Below are positions 1 to 11,834 of a stretch of DNA of 64,000 bases, in pieces. The notes under the pieces are model-generated. The model made no database searches. It saw only the letters and a list, made by a program, of their open reading frames with translations, and had not been told where the DNA came from. Position 1 is the first letter of the stretch. Each line of letters starts with the position of its first letter. Both the position numbers and the translations under genes were made by a program. This stretch comes from Apodemus sylvaticus (taxonomy: Eukaryota > Chordata > Mammalia > Rodentia > Muridae), in the NCBI RefSeq assembly GCF_947179515.1, contig NC_067495.1, forward strand, positions 90,143,889-90,207,888, read 5' to 3'.

Positions 1-545
1 TAATATTTCACATGACCTTACCATGACACAGTTAAGTATTTATACAGTAGAAATGAAAATATATGTCTATGTAAAATATTCAATGTTAAATTTCTAGCAC
101 CCTTGTTCAAAGTAATCTAAAGCTATGAATGCAAAATATTCTTAAAATGAATGATTTAAACGAAATTTCAATCTATCTATACAATCGAATATTAATGAGA
201 AATGGTAAAGACTTAACTGCTCATATAACCATATGAATACATCTGAAAATATTTGGGAAAATTTTTTGAAAATATAGCTTAATCAATTTTATATAAAATT
301 TGAGCCTCAAAATTGGTTTAAAAATTACTCAAATTCAGACCACTGTTGGCTCAAAGAAAATGTAGGAAGAGTAGGCATTTGAAAATGGACAAAATCACAG
401 AAATAATTTGGTGGATGAATATGTTTGTTATTATGACTCTGATCATCACATTGTCAATGCTTATAACATACCTAAATGTTTAATTTAAACAGGTAATATT
501 TATCATAGTCAAATATATGTTAAAAAGGCTAACATCTTTATAAAA
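1..545. other. AT-rich DNA, nothing recognised
   Basis: No open frame of note, no SINE or LINE signature and no RNA gene is visible. The base composition is strongly A/T. Confidence 0.5.
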
Positions 546-826
546 GGAGAGTTATTGGCCGAGACAATAAATCAGTGTGTAGACTACTTGTTTCAAAGAC
601 ATGAGAGACTGTGTTTGATCCCCAGAAATCTCATAAAAGGACAGGCACAGCATGAGACACTTTTAATCCCAGGAGCTACAGGCACTAGTTAATGTGCATT
701 TCCCCCCAAAATAAAGTGGATAGATTCAGAGGATGGCACCCAAGTTTGATATGCAAATGCATGTGTACACCCACAAATACATGTGCATGTATACATTTGT
801 GCCCATACATTCAAACATTTGAACAT

Positions 827-828
<2 letters not shown>
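546..828 (+). mobile_element. Degraded rodent SINE (B3/B4-like), uncertain
   Basis: A Pol III-type B-box-like motif (tttgatccccag) near 615 is followed by a B1-like phrase (taatcccaggagctacagg) and a tail passing into (CA)n. This order fits old composite rodent SINEs. Divergence is high, and both borders and family are uncertain. Confidence 0.35.

Positions 829-862
<34 letters not shown>
829..862. repeat. (AC)n microsatellite, about 17 units
   Basis: An uninterrupted AC dinucleotide run, probably grown from the tail of the degraded SINE just upstream. Short open frames over it are repeat artefacts. Confidence 0.95.
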
Positions 863-865
<3 letters not shown>

Positions 866-1197
866 CTAGCAAATCAAAAATTAAAACCAGAGGTTTATGA
901 TAGCACATTTAAAGATACTTAATGTAATTATTTAAATTCAGAGTAAAAATATTTAAGAAGGTACATGAATGGATAAGTGAGTGTATAACAAAGAATCTAA
1001 AAATTGATAACAGACTAAACCACTGAAGGAAAGAGGAAAACATAAAAACTGGATCAAAGATCTGTTTATTTAGTATTATGAATAGTATTAAAATAAACTA
1101 CAAAATATGTGAATAAATTAAATACTTTATATTAAGCAGAATGCTAAGATTTTCAAGATTTAATCACGAAAATTAGAAAAGGTACACAGGGGCAATG

Positions 1198-1700
1198 GGC
1201 AAAGGATCTCTTTTTTTATTATTCGATATAATTTATTTACATTTCAAATGATTTCCCCTTTTCTAGCCCCCCACTCCCCGAAAGTCCCGTAAGCCCCCTT
1301 CTCTTCCCCTGTCCTCCCACCAACCCCTTCCCACTTCCCCGTTCTGGTTTTGCTGAATACTGCTTCACTGAGTCTTTCTAGAACCAGGGGCCACTCCTCC
1401 TTTCTTCTTGTACCTCATTTGATGTGTGGATTATGTTTTGGGTATTCCAGTTTTCTAGGTTAATATCCACTTATTAGTGAGTGCATACCATGATTCACCT
1501 TTTGGGTCTGGGTTACCTCACTTAGTATGATGTTCTCTAGCTCCATCCATTTGCCTAAGAATTTCATGAATTCATTGTTTCTAATGGCTGAATAGTACTC
1601 CATTGTGCAGATATGCCACATTTTTGCATCCACTCTTCTGTTGAGGGATACCTGGGTTCTTTCCGGCATCTGGCAATTATAAATAGGGCAAAGAATCTCT
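1198..1700 (-). mobile_element. 5'-truncated L1Md insertion with 15-bp TSD
   Basis: The poly-T start near 1211 and the C-rich reverse complement of the mouse L1 3' UTR show an L1 on the minus strand. The end of ORF2 follows and reads ...MEYYSAIRNNEF and ...MHSLISGY in frame (1460-1669). The L1 stops near 1685. Flanks gggcaaaggatctct (1198-1212) and gggcaaagaatctct (1686-1700) form a TSD with one mismatch. The insertion is therefore an independent, short, 5'-truncated and relatively young copy. Confidence 0.9.
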
Positions 1701-1704
1701 TGAG

Positions 1705-2445
1705 AAGGGCATAAGAAGATAAAAAGCAGGGCATTTTTAACTTCAGGGGGAGAAGGAATTAATAGAGAAAAATGGATAAATTAAAGATAAATGAGACTAA
1801 GGGTGTTTGAAATACCATCTAGAGCATAGGCCCCACCCCTTCCCTTAAAGACTGAAAAGTGTGGGAGAAAAGAATATAAAAACAAGAGGAGCCGGGCGGT
1901 GGTGGCGCATGCCTGTAATCCCAGCACTCGGGAGGCAGAGGCAGGCGGATTTCTGAGTTCGAGGCCAGCCTGGTCTACTGAGTGAGTTTCAGGACAGCCA
2001 GGGCTACACAGAGAAACCCTGTCTCAGAAAAAAAAAAAAAAACAAAAAAAAAAAACAAAGAGGAAGGGATATCTAAGGAAACAGAGGCTTCTGTACTTAG
2101 TTGGTCAGCTGTACACATTATCTCACATCAAGCCCAGGCCAGACCAGATCCAACCATAGAGAATGGAGACCAATTGATGTTGCATCCTAGCACAGGAGCT
2201 ATTAGCAACTTTGTGTTGCTGGTTGGAAAAGAGTCAAATTTTAAATGAATATAACCCTCTGATAAATTTACTATATTCCAGTGAAAGACCACACATAGTT
2301 TGGCCAGCACAAAGTGATTGGCCTTAATGGGAATATTTAGTAGGAAGGAAGCAGACTTAAATATAGGAAGTGTTGAATGAAGAGGTGTGAATCTAATCAA
2401 TATGCTTTGTAAGAAATTCTCAAAGAACTAATAAATATACATGTT
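1705..2445 (+). mobile_element. Old rodent L1 3'-UTR fragment (Lx-class), split by a B1
   Basis: Sequence on both sides of the B1 resembles the diverged 3' UTR of older rodent L1s. It closes with the typical ending 'gaaattctcaaagaactaataaa' like pattern near 2415-2440. Recognition is by remembered consensus phrases, so the subfamily and left border are not certain. Confidence 0.5.
1891..2051 (+). mobile_element. B1 SINE with A-rich tail
   Basis: The 7SL-derived B1 body starts gccgggcggtggtggcgc and ends at gtctc (about 2027), followed by an A-rich tail. The Pol III B-box region (gagttcgaggcc) is well preserved. Near-perfect TSDs, aaaaacaagagga (1878-1890) and aaaaacaaagagga (2051-2064), flank it. 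It inserted into the older L1 3'-UTR sequence. Confidence 0.95.
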
Positions 2446-2639
2446 GGCACAAGGAATAATTATGCTAACATCTTGCAGAAGAACCATAAACTAATACAAT
2501 CCCTAGTTTTTTAGTCACAGAAAACCTATCTGTGAGTTGTTGAATAGGGATGTCCAAGAAACTCTTCAAACATTATAGAATATTGATATTGGCCTTAGAT
2601 TGCATCCCAAAACATGAAGCTAAGATCATATTCCTGAAA

Positions 2640-3660
2640 ATACCACATGTCAGTCTCAAGGCTTGAAGAAACTGAGTAGGAGTTACCCGGGAATTCACTC
2701 ACTGGAAGCTTCTCCTAGTAAGAGAAGCTTTTCAACAACCATGGGACAAAAGCAAACTACAATTCTACCCAGATGTAACGTTTACAAACCACAACAATGA
2801 CTAAAAAGATATTGACAATGCTGCAGTGGTAGCACATTGATTTTGGGATAACCAACTGGCTAATTATACTTAAGTTACTTTCAAAAGGAGAGTCTCCACA
2901 TTTGGCAGTATAAACAAGGCAAATACTCAAAAGGGAAGGATAACTAACATCTGCCACTTTTTAAAAGCATTATAAATGCTAACATGAGTGTGCATACTTA
3001 TCCTTTCTTATACCCACATATGAGTGTGGTTCTCATAATTCTTCAAAGAATCGAATCTTCTTCTTTTAACATATAGAATCTATGGCAAAGTTCCACAACT
3101 AGTCAAAATTCAGAGAATATGTGACCTTGGGTGCATAGTCCCAAATGGTACATGAACACTGCAATCACTATACCTAATGCACCAGAAACATGTGGAAGCA
3201 GGGGCTTAGATCATAAGAGCTAAAGCATCAGAATACCTTGTGCTTTCATAGTGTTCTGCACACATAGAAAGGACATTACACCCCCAAAATGTCAACAGTA
3301 TGGTTTCCTAAATAAGACTTGACATTGGCATTATGACATCAATTGATATGCCAGTATGGATGGCAAAAACTGCACAAGGCTCAAACCCTAAATTCAGAGA
3401 TACAGTCAATCCCTGGGTGCAGAAAGAGAAATCTGAATTGTTCAGGGACTAGCCTCAGTAAGTTATCTCATCCCAAATGGTCAGCCTTAAGCACTTGCAC
3501 ATATGAACAATTCTAAAATTAATCTATCAGTTTTTACAAATATGTGTTCATATATGTGTATGAACAATAATAGTTAATGATTGAAGAATAGCTCATTAAT
3601 TTAAGAGTAAATGGAGATGTTGTAAACAGTACTTACATATGATATTCTCAAGAATATTTT
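2640..3660 (+). mobile_element. Old rodent L1 3'-UTR fragment (Lx-class)
   Basis: A diverged non-coding stretch matches the general layout of an old rodent L1 3' UTR, such as 'aatgtcaacagtatggtttcc' like and 'tggtcagcc' phrases around 3285 and 3480. No ORF2 sequence remains. Borders are approximate. Confidence 0.5.
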
Positions 3661-3714
3661 AAAAAATCTATGAGTTTAGTAGAATGCCATGTGGACACAT
3701 TTTATGACTATGTT

Positions 3715-4451
3715 CCTTTAGCATAAAAGTAGTATTTGGTTTGTCCCTAAGTCCCTACCCCTATATGATCTTAGGTATTGGGAGCCACAGCTAGGCAACA
3801 TGGAGTAAGCAAGAAATCTTGGATCACTTAACTCTAAATAAGATGTCTCCATCAAATTCCTGCCCTCAGAACTCAGGAAACACTGTACAGGAGGAGAAGA
3901 AATATTTGTAAGAGCCAGAGGGGATGAAGGACACCAAGGCAAAAAGGCTTTCTAAACATAGCAGAATTGACACACATGAATTCACAGATACTGTGACAGC
4001 ATTCACAGGACCTGCATGGGTCAGATAGTGTTCCGGTGATGTGAGAACTGGGCACAAGTGACCATCTCTAACAAAGAAAGTATCTCTAATTGATAACCAC
4101 CCATAAATAAAAAATTAGGTTTCTGCAACAGACTCTAATTGTGGATACAAACCACTCTTAAGAATAGACCCATGCCCAGCAGCACAAATGAGACTTCCTG
4201 GCATATTTGGCGGTTCTTCATCATATACAGTTTTGCTTATCAGGGATCTTTTCTTCTTCTTAAACTTGGAGGTCCTTTGCATATACACTATGACTTAATC
4301 GTTTTGTGCTTTTATCAGATTCTTGGGTGTAGGAAAATATGTGTTTCTATATATTTGTTTTTCTCATGCTTTTGCTTTGGCTCTTTTTCTTCTGCTTGTT
4401 TTGTCCTATTCTTTTTTGTCTTTTTTTTAATCTTATTTTATTATTATCCTT
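3715..4451 (+). mobile_element. Old rodent L1 3'-UTR fragment ending in a T-rich tract
   Basis: The order of phrases recalls the long 3' UTR of old murine L1s: 'gtaagagccagagggg' near 3909, 'cctgcatgggtc' near 4010, 'cccatgcccagcagca' near 4169, then the T-rich 'ttggctctttttcttctg' near 4377. It is an independent piece from the one ending at 3660. The open frames in it (for example 4139-4519) run through T-rich DNA and do not look coding. Confidence 0.6.
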
Positions 4452-4465
4452 TAGATGACTATTTT

Positions 4466-4603
4466 TTTGAGACAGGGTTTCTCTGTATAGCTCTGGCTGT
4501 CCTGGAACTCACTCTGTAGACCAGGCTGGACTTGAACTCAGAAATCCACTTGCTGCTGCCTCCCAAGTGATGGGATTAAAGGCGTGCGCCACCACCGCCT
4601 CAC
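4466..4603 (-). mobile_element. B1 SINE with 14-bp perfect TSD
   Basis: The reverse-complement B1 signature (gagacagggtttctctgt ... aggcgtgcgccaccacc) is complete. Perfect TSDs tagatgactatttt lie at 4452-4465 and 4604-4617. The insertion sits directly beside the poly-T of the next L1. Confidence 0.95.
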
Positions 4604-4617
4604 TAGATGACTATTTT

Positions 4618-5577
4618 ATTTTTTTACAATTTTTTATTCGATATATTTTTTATTTACATTTCAAATTATTTCCCCTTTTCTAGCCCCCTACTCCCTGAAA
4701 GTCCCATAAGCCCCCTTCCCCCTCCTGTTCTCCAACCCACCCCTTCCCACTTCCCTGTTCTGGTTTTGCCCTATACTGCTTCACTGAGCCTTTCCAGAAC
4801 AAGGGGCCACTCTTCCGTTCTTCTTGCACCTCATTGGATGTGTGGATTATGTTTTGGGTATTCCAGTTTTCTAGGTTAATATCCACTTATTAGTGAGTGC
4901 ATACCATGATTGATCTTTTGAGACTGGGTTACCTCACTTAGTATAATGTTCTCCAGCTCCATCCATTTGCCTAAGAATTTCATGAATTCATTGTTTCTGA
5001 TGGCTGAATAGTACTCCATTGCGTATACATACCACATTTTTTGCATCCACTCTTCTGTTGAGGGACACCTGGGTTCTTTCTAGCTTCTGGCAATTATAAA
5101 TAGGGCTTCTATGAACATAGTGGAGCATGTGTCCTTATTACCTGCTGGGTAATCCTCTGGGTATATGCCCAGGAGTGGTATAGCAGGATCTTCCAGAAGT
5201 GAGGTGCCCAGTTTTCTGAGGAACCGCCAGGCTGATTTCCAGAGTGGTTGTACCAATTTGCAACCCCACCAGCAGTGAAGGAGTGTTCCTCCTTCTCCAC
5301 ATCATGCTGTCTCCTGAATTTTTAATCTTAGCCATTCTGGCTGGTGTAAGGTGAAATCTCAGGGTTGTTTTGATTTGCATTTCCCTAATGACTAATGAAG
5401 TTGAGCATTTTTTAAGATGCTTCTCCTCCATCCGAAGTTCTTCAGGTGAAAATTCCCTGTTTAACTCTGTACCCCATTTTTTAATAGGGTTATTTGGTTT
5501 TCTGGAGTGTAACTTCTTGAGTTCTTTATATATATTGGACATTAGCCCTCTATCTGATGTAGGGTTGGTGAAGATCT
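4618..5577 (-). mobile_element. 5'-truncated L1Md
   Basis: The poly-T/3' UTR on the left passes into the last part of ORF2. The minus frame 5138-5635 reads L1 ORF2 words such as SDRGLMSNIYKEL, NPIKKWGTELNREFSPEEL and REMQIKTTLRFHLTP, but its first 20 or so residues come from flanking DNA. Frame breaks show it is dead. The 5' break is near 5577. I could not find a convincing TSD, probably because the B1 sits at the 3' junction. Confidence 0.9.
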
Positions 5578-6093
5578 TAAGGAGATACAAAACGGGTGTG
5601 GATTCAGATGAGAAGGAAGGTATGGTGGAAAGCATGGTCCAAAAATATTTTCAGTAAAAAGCAAATAAAAAGAACTAAAACATAAAAATAAAACTAACAA
5701 TACTCAAAAAGTAACAACAAAACACAAGATCATAACTATTTGGGCTTTGTGGACTGGACAGTCTATTTTGACTGCTCTGCAGTTCTAGAGGAAATAGCCA
5801 TAGGATTATAAAAGAAATTACCTTTCCTTCATTACAATTTATTTATTTCAAAGTAATTTAAAATAAGATAAAATATGCCAACACTATTGAAATCATTTTC
5901 AAAAAATGTATTTTTCTCAAATTGTCTTTTGATAATATAGCTGAAATAGAAAGCTATTTTTAAATAGGTAATGAATCAAGGCATTGAAAATTGACACCTA
6001 GTGAAAGCAAGAAGTACAGAGCATATGTGTGTAACTAGTATTTCACAATTTCTTTAAAGGAATTTCTTATTGCCCCCCAAAAGTTCTTTCTTG
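5578..6093. other. A/T-rich DNA, nothing recognised
   Basis: A-rich at the left end, followed by AT-rich sequence with no recognisable repeat or gene. Confidence 0.45.
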
Positions 6094-6325
6094 GTCCTAT
6101 TTCTTCTTCTTCTTTTTAAATTAGCTATTTTATTGATTTACATTTCAAATGATATCCCCCTTCCCAGTTACTCTTCCACAAACCCCGTATCCCATCCTCC
6201 TTCCCTTTACCTCTATGAGGGTGCTCCTCCACCTGTTGTACCAATCCTGCCTCACTGCTCTAGCATCCCCCTATGCTGGGGCATCAAGCCTCCAGGCTTC
6301 ATCCTGTTTCTTAAAGTTATTACCC
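6094..6325 (-). mobile_element. Old L1 3'-end fragment
   Basis: The reverse complement of an L1 3' end is visible: 'tttacatttcaaatgatatccc' like, then C-rich 3' UTR with 'gctggggcatcaagcctc' (6277-6294). It differs from the young 3' ends elsewhere in the window and resembles the older murine class seen again at 9793-10150. Confidence 0.75.
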
Positions 6326-6705
6326 CACAGACCAACGACTTAATAAAATAATTTGGGAAGACATATGAAACAATAATTATAACAGTAACTACTAAAAGTA
6401 AATGTTATTGGAAAATATATCTGAAATCTTACCATAGAGGTATAGTAATCAAAATTACGGTACATTTTTTAAGGATATAGATTTGAATAAAATGGATACT
6501 ATTGAAATTTCAGAGATAAATTTATGTTAATGGCCTTATATTTTCATAAGGAAAAATGATATTCAGTAAATATAAAATGTTCTCTTCCTGAAGCAATATT
6601 GATAGATTGTGAAATTCATATGCAAAATTCAGTCTTGATATGTATATCTCACCTACAAATGAATCAAAGTGGATTAGTGGTTTAAAATTATAATATGTGT
6701 ATATG
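6326..6705. other. AT-rich DNA, nothing recognised
   Basis: No repeat or gene signature seen. Confidence 0.4.
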
Positions 6706-7204
6706 CTAGTTTCTCTAGTGGAACAGACCTGCTATAATTAATATGTATTCAAATAGCATTTATTAGATTGGCTTGGAGGATACAATCTTAGTATCCCAAA
6801 TTGTCATATATATACTAGAGAAGTTTGATAATTCAGCAATTTGTAGTTAGTGCTGAATGCCTGGATAGGAGTCCTGATTTTCAGTTTACACTGGAAGTCT
6901 AAATATTCTGGGTTTTCCTGTCAGGGAAGGAATATAGTAGCAATAGCTGTAGTGATTACAACAAGATTTATGAACTTTCAAATGGGAAAGATGAACTCTC
7001 TGAAAGGACACAAAGGTAACAACGCAAAAAATGCAAAGTGTTTCCTTTTAGACCTCTTTTTGCCATATGAAGTTGGAGCTCACATTTGGCACTTCCCACA
7101 TTAAAAGACCTCATCAAGAAAATGAGCCACAGGTGTACCGAGCAGATTAGCTCTTTATTGATTCAAGATCCAGTCATGTTCACAAGCAAGATTAGACATC
7201 ACAA
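6706..7204 (-). mobile_element. MaLR-class LTR remnant (ERVL-MaLR)
   Basis: Read on the minus strand it begins tgtgatgtctaatcttgc and ends with the 'ctagagaaac'-like terminus seen in rodent MaLR solo LTRs. The middle keeps 'gattttcttgat'-like and 'ttattagattggctt'-like blocks. No internal coding part accompanies it, so it is a solo LTR. The subfamily is not assigned. Confidence 0.6.
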
Positions 7205-7289
7205 GAGTCTTAAAGGAAACCATAATAAAAATTCCTCATGACCTTACATTTTTATGATGGATTCTTAGACATTATACCAAAATTATGAT

Positions 7290-7610
7290 CACCAGAGAAG
7301 GAGGAACAGTCTCAACTAACCTTGACCCCAGAGATCTCTCAGACACTGAGTTACCAACCAGGCAGTATCCACTAGCTGATATGAGGCCTCCAATGCATAT
7401 ACAGCAGAGGACTTCCAGGTTTGGACTTTGAGAAGATGCAGGTAACCCTCAAGAGACTAGAGGCCCCAGGGAGTGGGGAGGTCTGGTGGGGTAGGGAGGT
7501 GTGGATATCCTTGTGGAGATGGGTGGCAGATGTATGGGATGTGGAACAATGATAGAGTAGAGTAAGAAATAGATAAAATCTGGATTATTAAAAAAAACAT
7601 TAAATACAAT
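7290..7610 (+). mobile_element. Old rodent L1 3'-UTR fragment with A-rich end
   Basis: It carries the phrases 'ccccagagatctctcagacactgag', 'atatacagcagaggactt' and 'gaggccccagggagt' in the order of older rodent L1 3' UTRs, and ends A-rich near 7600. No ORF2 remains. Confidence 0.6.
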
Positions 7611-8446
7611 TTAAAAAACAGAATTTTAATATTAATAAGTCAAATTGGTTAAATCAAAGTATATTATATAAAAATTGAACAACCTACAAAATTGCATGAA
7701 ATAATTCTACTTCATATATTTTATAGAATTTTAGTGTCCATATACTTGTAAAACTCAACAACCAAAGGTGAATAATTGAATACCAATCAGAAAAGCACTT
7801 ACATAGGTTTTTAAAAGTACAATGAGATAATCAACACAGAGAATAAAGTTTTAACCTCAATAAACATTAGAAACATGTAAGTCTAGAACACAGTGAGTGA
7901 TTGCTTACATGGATAAGGTAACAAAAATAATATTAATATTTAAAAACATAAAATATTAATATTTGAAAATATCACATAGTTGATGACTAATGAAGAAACT
8001 GGAAACAAAATGTATTGCTTGTGAAAATACAAAATTGTTCAGCAGCTGTAAATAATTTTGTGTGCCAACAATCCCACTCACAAGGAAAATGCCACTGCTA
8101 TATAATGATGAGTCATGTGTAATATATTGGTACAATGGGACTATAAGGGAAATGACAGGTTTTGATTGCTGATGATGTCATACTCATCATGACAAATTCT
8201 AAAGCATAATTTGTGTATTCATGAGGATACTTGAATAAGTAAGCTTATTGTGCTGTGTTACATAAAAGTATAGCATTCTTATCTATTAGTATCATACTTG
8301 ATAATAAGTACTGTTAATGATTTATGTATTTGTTACCTTAAACTATCATTATTTTAAGGTTGACTTCTGTTACTTGTTAAAACAACATTGTAAAACAGGA
8401 TGAAAAGTAATATCAAGCATAAAACAGTACTCTAATACATCTATAT
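7611..8446. other. AT-rich DNA, nothing recognised
   Basis: No open frame or repeat signature that I can support. Confidence 0.45.
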
Positions 8447-8857
8447 TAGGGTTCTCTAGAGGAATAGACTTGTGTAATATATACATTCATATCATTTATC
8501 TGTATTTATATATTAATGAGATTTATTAGACTTGCTTACAGGCTGTGGTCCAGCTAGACCAACTATTGTTGCCTAAAAATGGAAGGCCTAAGAATCCTAT
8601 AATTTCCCAGGACTTAAAATTGGATGTCTTATTTGGCCCTGAGCATACACCAGAATTCTGAAGAAGTAGGCTCTAATGGCAGTGAAAGAATAGACTTTCC
8701 AAAATAATGCGTAATCAGGCCAATAGAGGAAGTTTCCTTCAAGTACCATTTACTATATATAGTCTGCCAGTGGAAAGTGTATCTCAAAACAAAGGTGAAA
8801 CTTTCCATCTCAAAAGATCTGCATTAAAAGTGGCTCCCATAGGAAAAGAAAAAAACA
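8447..8857 (-). mobile_element. MaLR-like LTR remnant
   Basis: It starts (as read on +) with tagggttctctagaggaata and has a 'gagatttattagacttgctt' block, matching the end of a rodent MaLR-type LTR on the minus strand. The other half is strongly diverged and the right border is blurred by the adjoining L1 piece. Confidence 0.5.
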
Positions 8858-9075
8858 TTGTCAACTGCCCCTGACCCCTGGGGGCTCACAGAAACTAAGC
8901 CACCAACCAAAAAACATGCATGGGATGGTCCAAACCCTTATGTAGTAAAGGACTGCATTGTCTGGCCTCAGTGGGAGAGACTTGATGCCTTAAGGAGTGG
9001 TGATGCAAGTGGGGGAGCACCATCTCAGAGATGAAGAGGAGGGTGAATGAGGCTAAAAACTCAGAATTGAAAACA
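8858..9075 (+). mobile_element. Old L1 3'-UTR fragment
   Basis: It contains 'aaactaagccaccaacc', 'gtagtaaaggactgc' and 'gagacttgatgcc', diagnostic of the old murine L1 3' UTR also present at 9793, 27436 and 57300. It is short and truncated at both ends. Confidence 0.65.
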
Positions 9076-9305
9076 AGTACATTTTTATATGAATGATCAA
9101 ACTAACACTATGCAGAGAATTTAAATTGTAGACACATCTACCTTTAAATTATGATGAAGAAATTATATTCAAGTCATACAATAACATTTCATCATAAATA
9201 TTTTAATTATCTGCATATATTATAATACCCAAAACCAACAAACAAAGTACTTGTGGTAAATGGAAGGAACCAGAAACACAAAAATGTCTATTATTAGATT
9301 TTGCT

Positions 9306-9488
9306 GGGGGCTAGAGAGCTATCTCAGCAGTTAATAGCACTGGCTGCTCTTCTGAAGGTCCTGAGTTCAATTCCCAGCAATCACATGGTGGCTCACAACC
9401 ATCTGTAATGGGGTCCGATGCCCTCTTCTGGTGTGTCTAAAGACAGCTACAGTGTACTTGTATACATTAAAATAAGTATATATTTAAA
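9306..9488 (+). mobile_element. B2 SINE
   Basis: The tRNA-derived B2 head (gggggctagagagct, A box) is followed by the B box (gagttcaattcccag), then 'cacatggtggctcacaacca', 'cctcttctggtgtgtct' and 'acagctacagtgtact', ending in an A/T-rich tail. B2 is transcribed by Pol III and moved by L1. Only a short, imperfect flanking match (tttgctg/attgctg) remains as a possible TSD. Confidence 0.9.
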
Positions 9489-9792
9489 GAAAAATTGCTG
9501 TATTGAATTTTTCAGAATGGGTAAATCCATAAACAGAGTAAATAATAGCATTTTCCAAGATATAAAGGGAGAGAAAACTGGGTAGTAACTGCTCATGTTT
9601 TAGGTGGTAGTGCTGGAAAGTACAGATCTAGACAGGATAGAAAGTTTTATAGAACTGAAATTACACCAAACAACACAAAAATCAATGATTTGTATGATAG
9701 TTTATTTTTGTTCTTTGAATTTCACCACTAAGAGAAATGGTAGATATCCATATATGATCATTTATGATGGAGTGTCTTTGCAATAATATATG
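9489..9792. other. No recognised feature
   Basis: A 60-codon frame (9604-9786) lies here with no known motif. I do not regard it as a gene. Confidence 0.35.
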
Positions 9793-10155
9793 TTACTGAG
9801 CACAGGTACCCCAATGGAAAAGGGAAGGGAAGTACTGAAGTAACTGACAGAGTTTGCAACCCCATAGGAAGAATAACAATATCAACCAACCAGACCCTCT
9901 AGAGCTCCAAGTTACTAAACCACCAGCCAGAGAATACACATGGAGGGACCCATGGCTCCAGCTGCATATGTAGCAGAAGAATGGCTTATCTAGAATCAAT
10001 GGGAGGGGTGGGCTTTGGTCCCATTGAGGCTTGATGCCCCAGCATAGGAGAAAGCTAGGGTGGTGGCACAGGATGGGGGGGGGCATGAGTTGGGGAATAC
10101 TCTCATATAATCAGGGGGAGGGGAGGTGATGGGGGTTTGAGGAGAGGACAGGAGG
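9793..10155 (+). mobile_element. Old L1 3'-UTR fragment
   Basis: Phrases 'gaagaataacaatatcaacc', 'ggagggacccatggctcc' and 'gcttgatgccccagcatagg' mark the 3' UTR of an older murine L1. The terminal G-rich tract follows. The expected 'aacatttgaaatgtaaat' end is missing, so the 3' tip has been lost or has diverged. Confidence 0.75.
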
Positions 10156-10617
10156 CATAAGATCACTCTATATCCTTTGGAAGCTTAACTTTTACCATGT
10201 TTACATATTAATTTCACAATAAAACATTAACCATAAAATGTGGGTAGGAAAGAGGCACCAGAAAAATTGTAGAAGTGATATTTGCTAGTAAATGTGGTCT
10301 TGCAAAAAAGAGTAAGAGAACAAAAGGACAATTTCTGCCAATATTACATGAAAGAAAGGGAATATATTGAACAGATTTTAAAAAGAACTTCGGGAATAAG
10401 AAGGGAATACAAAGACAAGATTTGCTACAATGAAATGTAGGACCTAGAAGAAAGAAAAGCCAGCTCACTGCATGTACTTTGGAGTAGATAATGTATCCCT
10501 ATATCCATAGATCAATTAATTTCTCAACTCTCAGAAGAATAGTTTCTTCTTATAGTAGATCAGGATTAACACAGATATCTTCAACTGGTCAATAACGGAG
10601 TTCTCAGCACTCATCCT

Positions 10618-10621
<4 letters not shown>
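10156..10621. other. No recognised feature
   Basis: AT-rich sequence. The minus frame 10214-10468 has no recognisable domain. Confidence 0.35.

Positions 10622-10682
<61 letters not shown>
10622..10682. repeat. (TC)n microsatellite, about 30 units
   Basis: A pure TC tract followed by an impure C/T tail to about 10698. The 12-bp sequence ggagttctcagc occurs on both sides (10597-10608 and 10701-10712). Confidence 0.95.
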
Positions 10683-10689
<7 letters not shown>

Positions 10690-10970
10690 CCTCTGCCCAG
10701 GGAGTTCTCAGCCCTGAAATGATTATCTATATATCATACACTGCAAGGTTTAGCAATCATTCAATAAGAGGGGAAAGTAAAACTATGTATCAGAGGTGAT
10801 AAATACAAGGAAATAGATACAACGTGTTTCCAATTATAATAGGACAGTTGTACCGTGAATGAGTGATTGTGACATTACATAAGACCTGTGAATTCTCAAT
10901 ATAGACAAAATCCCAGTGAGATGTGAAGAAAATAGGTACAAAATCAGAGCAGCCATTGCCATTTCAAAGC

Positions 10971-10974
<4 letters not shown>

Positions 10975-11024
<50 letters not shown>
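10975..11024. repeat. (GA)n microsatellite, about 25 units
   Basis: A pure GA tract. It is the reverse complement of the (TC)n tract about 290 bp upstream. The 81-residue minus frame across it (poly-Ser/Leu) is an artefact. Confidence 0.95.
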
Positions 11025-11028
<4 letters not shown>

Positions 11029-11099
11029 ATGCTGAATTGTCTTTAAAGGTGTGACCCAAGCTGCTGGTAGATTGTCCAAAATTTAGGTCAGGCCCCGCT

Positions 11100-11432
11100 T
11101 CCAAGAATATAACAGGAATGCAAATTGGAAGCAATGGGTTTTAAAAAAAAAATAGAAATTGATGTTGTATTTTTAGGGAGTTGAGAGTGGATATGAATGG
11201 AATAGGAAAAGAGAGTTAATTAAAATGCATTTGTATGATTTTATAATTGCAAAAATATATGTCTATATATTCAGAAGTATATACAATAACAATTAGTGAA
11301 AAAAAGAAGCCATAAATTTGAAGGATAGCAGAGAGGAATATAAGGGAGGAATTTGAGAATGGGTAGGGAAAAAAGTATAATCTCACAAATAAAATAAATA
11401 CATTGTATAAAATTCTCAATAAACTAATGAAA
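11100..11432 (+). mobile_element. Old rodent L1 3' end (Lx-class)
   Basis: Contains 'acaataacaattagtgaaaa', 'aagccataaatttgaa' and the terminal 'attctcaataaactaatgaa', matching the 3' terminus of old Lx-type L1 copies. No coding part is present. Confidence 0.6.
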
Positions 11433-11559
11433 TTGTTACTTTTATTATGAAATAGTCAAATGATTCAAAAAATGACTCTGACAGAGAAATCACAGTAAAA
11501 AAGATTATATTTAATATATATTTTGAGGTCCTCTTAGTCACTAAGGACCATTAATTGAA

Positions 11560-11770
11560 ACAATCAGCAACACCAGGCTGAATTAACATCAGGGGTCAGA
11601 TCTATAAAGTTCAGTTCACATTATTCTCATAGTAGCTCACAGTAATTCCAGTTTCAGAGATCTGATGATCTGTTCTTTTATCATTTCACTTCTGCAATTA
11701 ATTGGTGCATAGAAACTCAAAAATACACATACAGGTATACAGAAAAAAGTGCAGCATAATATAATATTAC
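11560..11770 (+). mobile_element. Degraded B3-like SINE
   Basis: The order 'gttcagttcacatt...', 'tagtagctcacagtaattccag', 'gatctgatgatctgttctt' and 'aatacacatacaggtata' follows the B3 consensus at high divergence. The 5' border is uncertain. Confidence 0.45.
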
Positions 11771-11834
11771 TCTATGAAACTGAATACTAAAAGAAAGTGT
11801 GCATGCTCAATTTTTGCCATTTAAGAGTGCCTAA

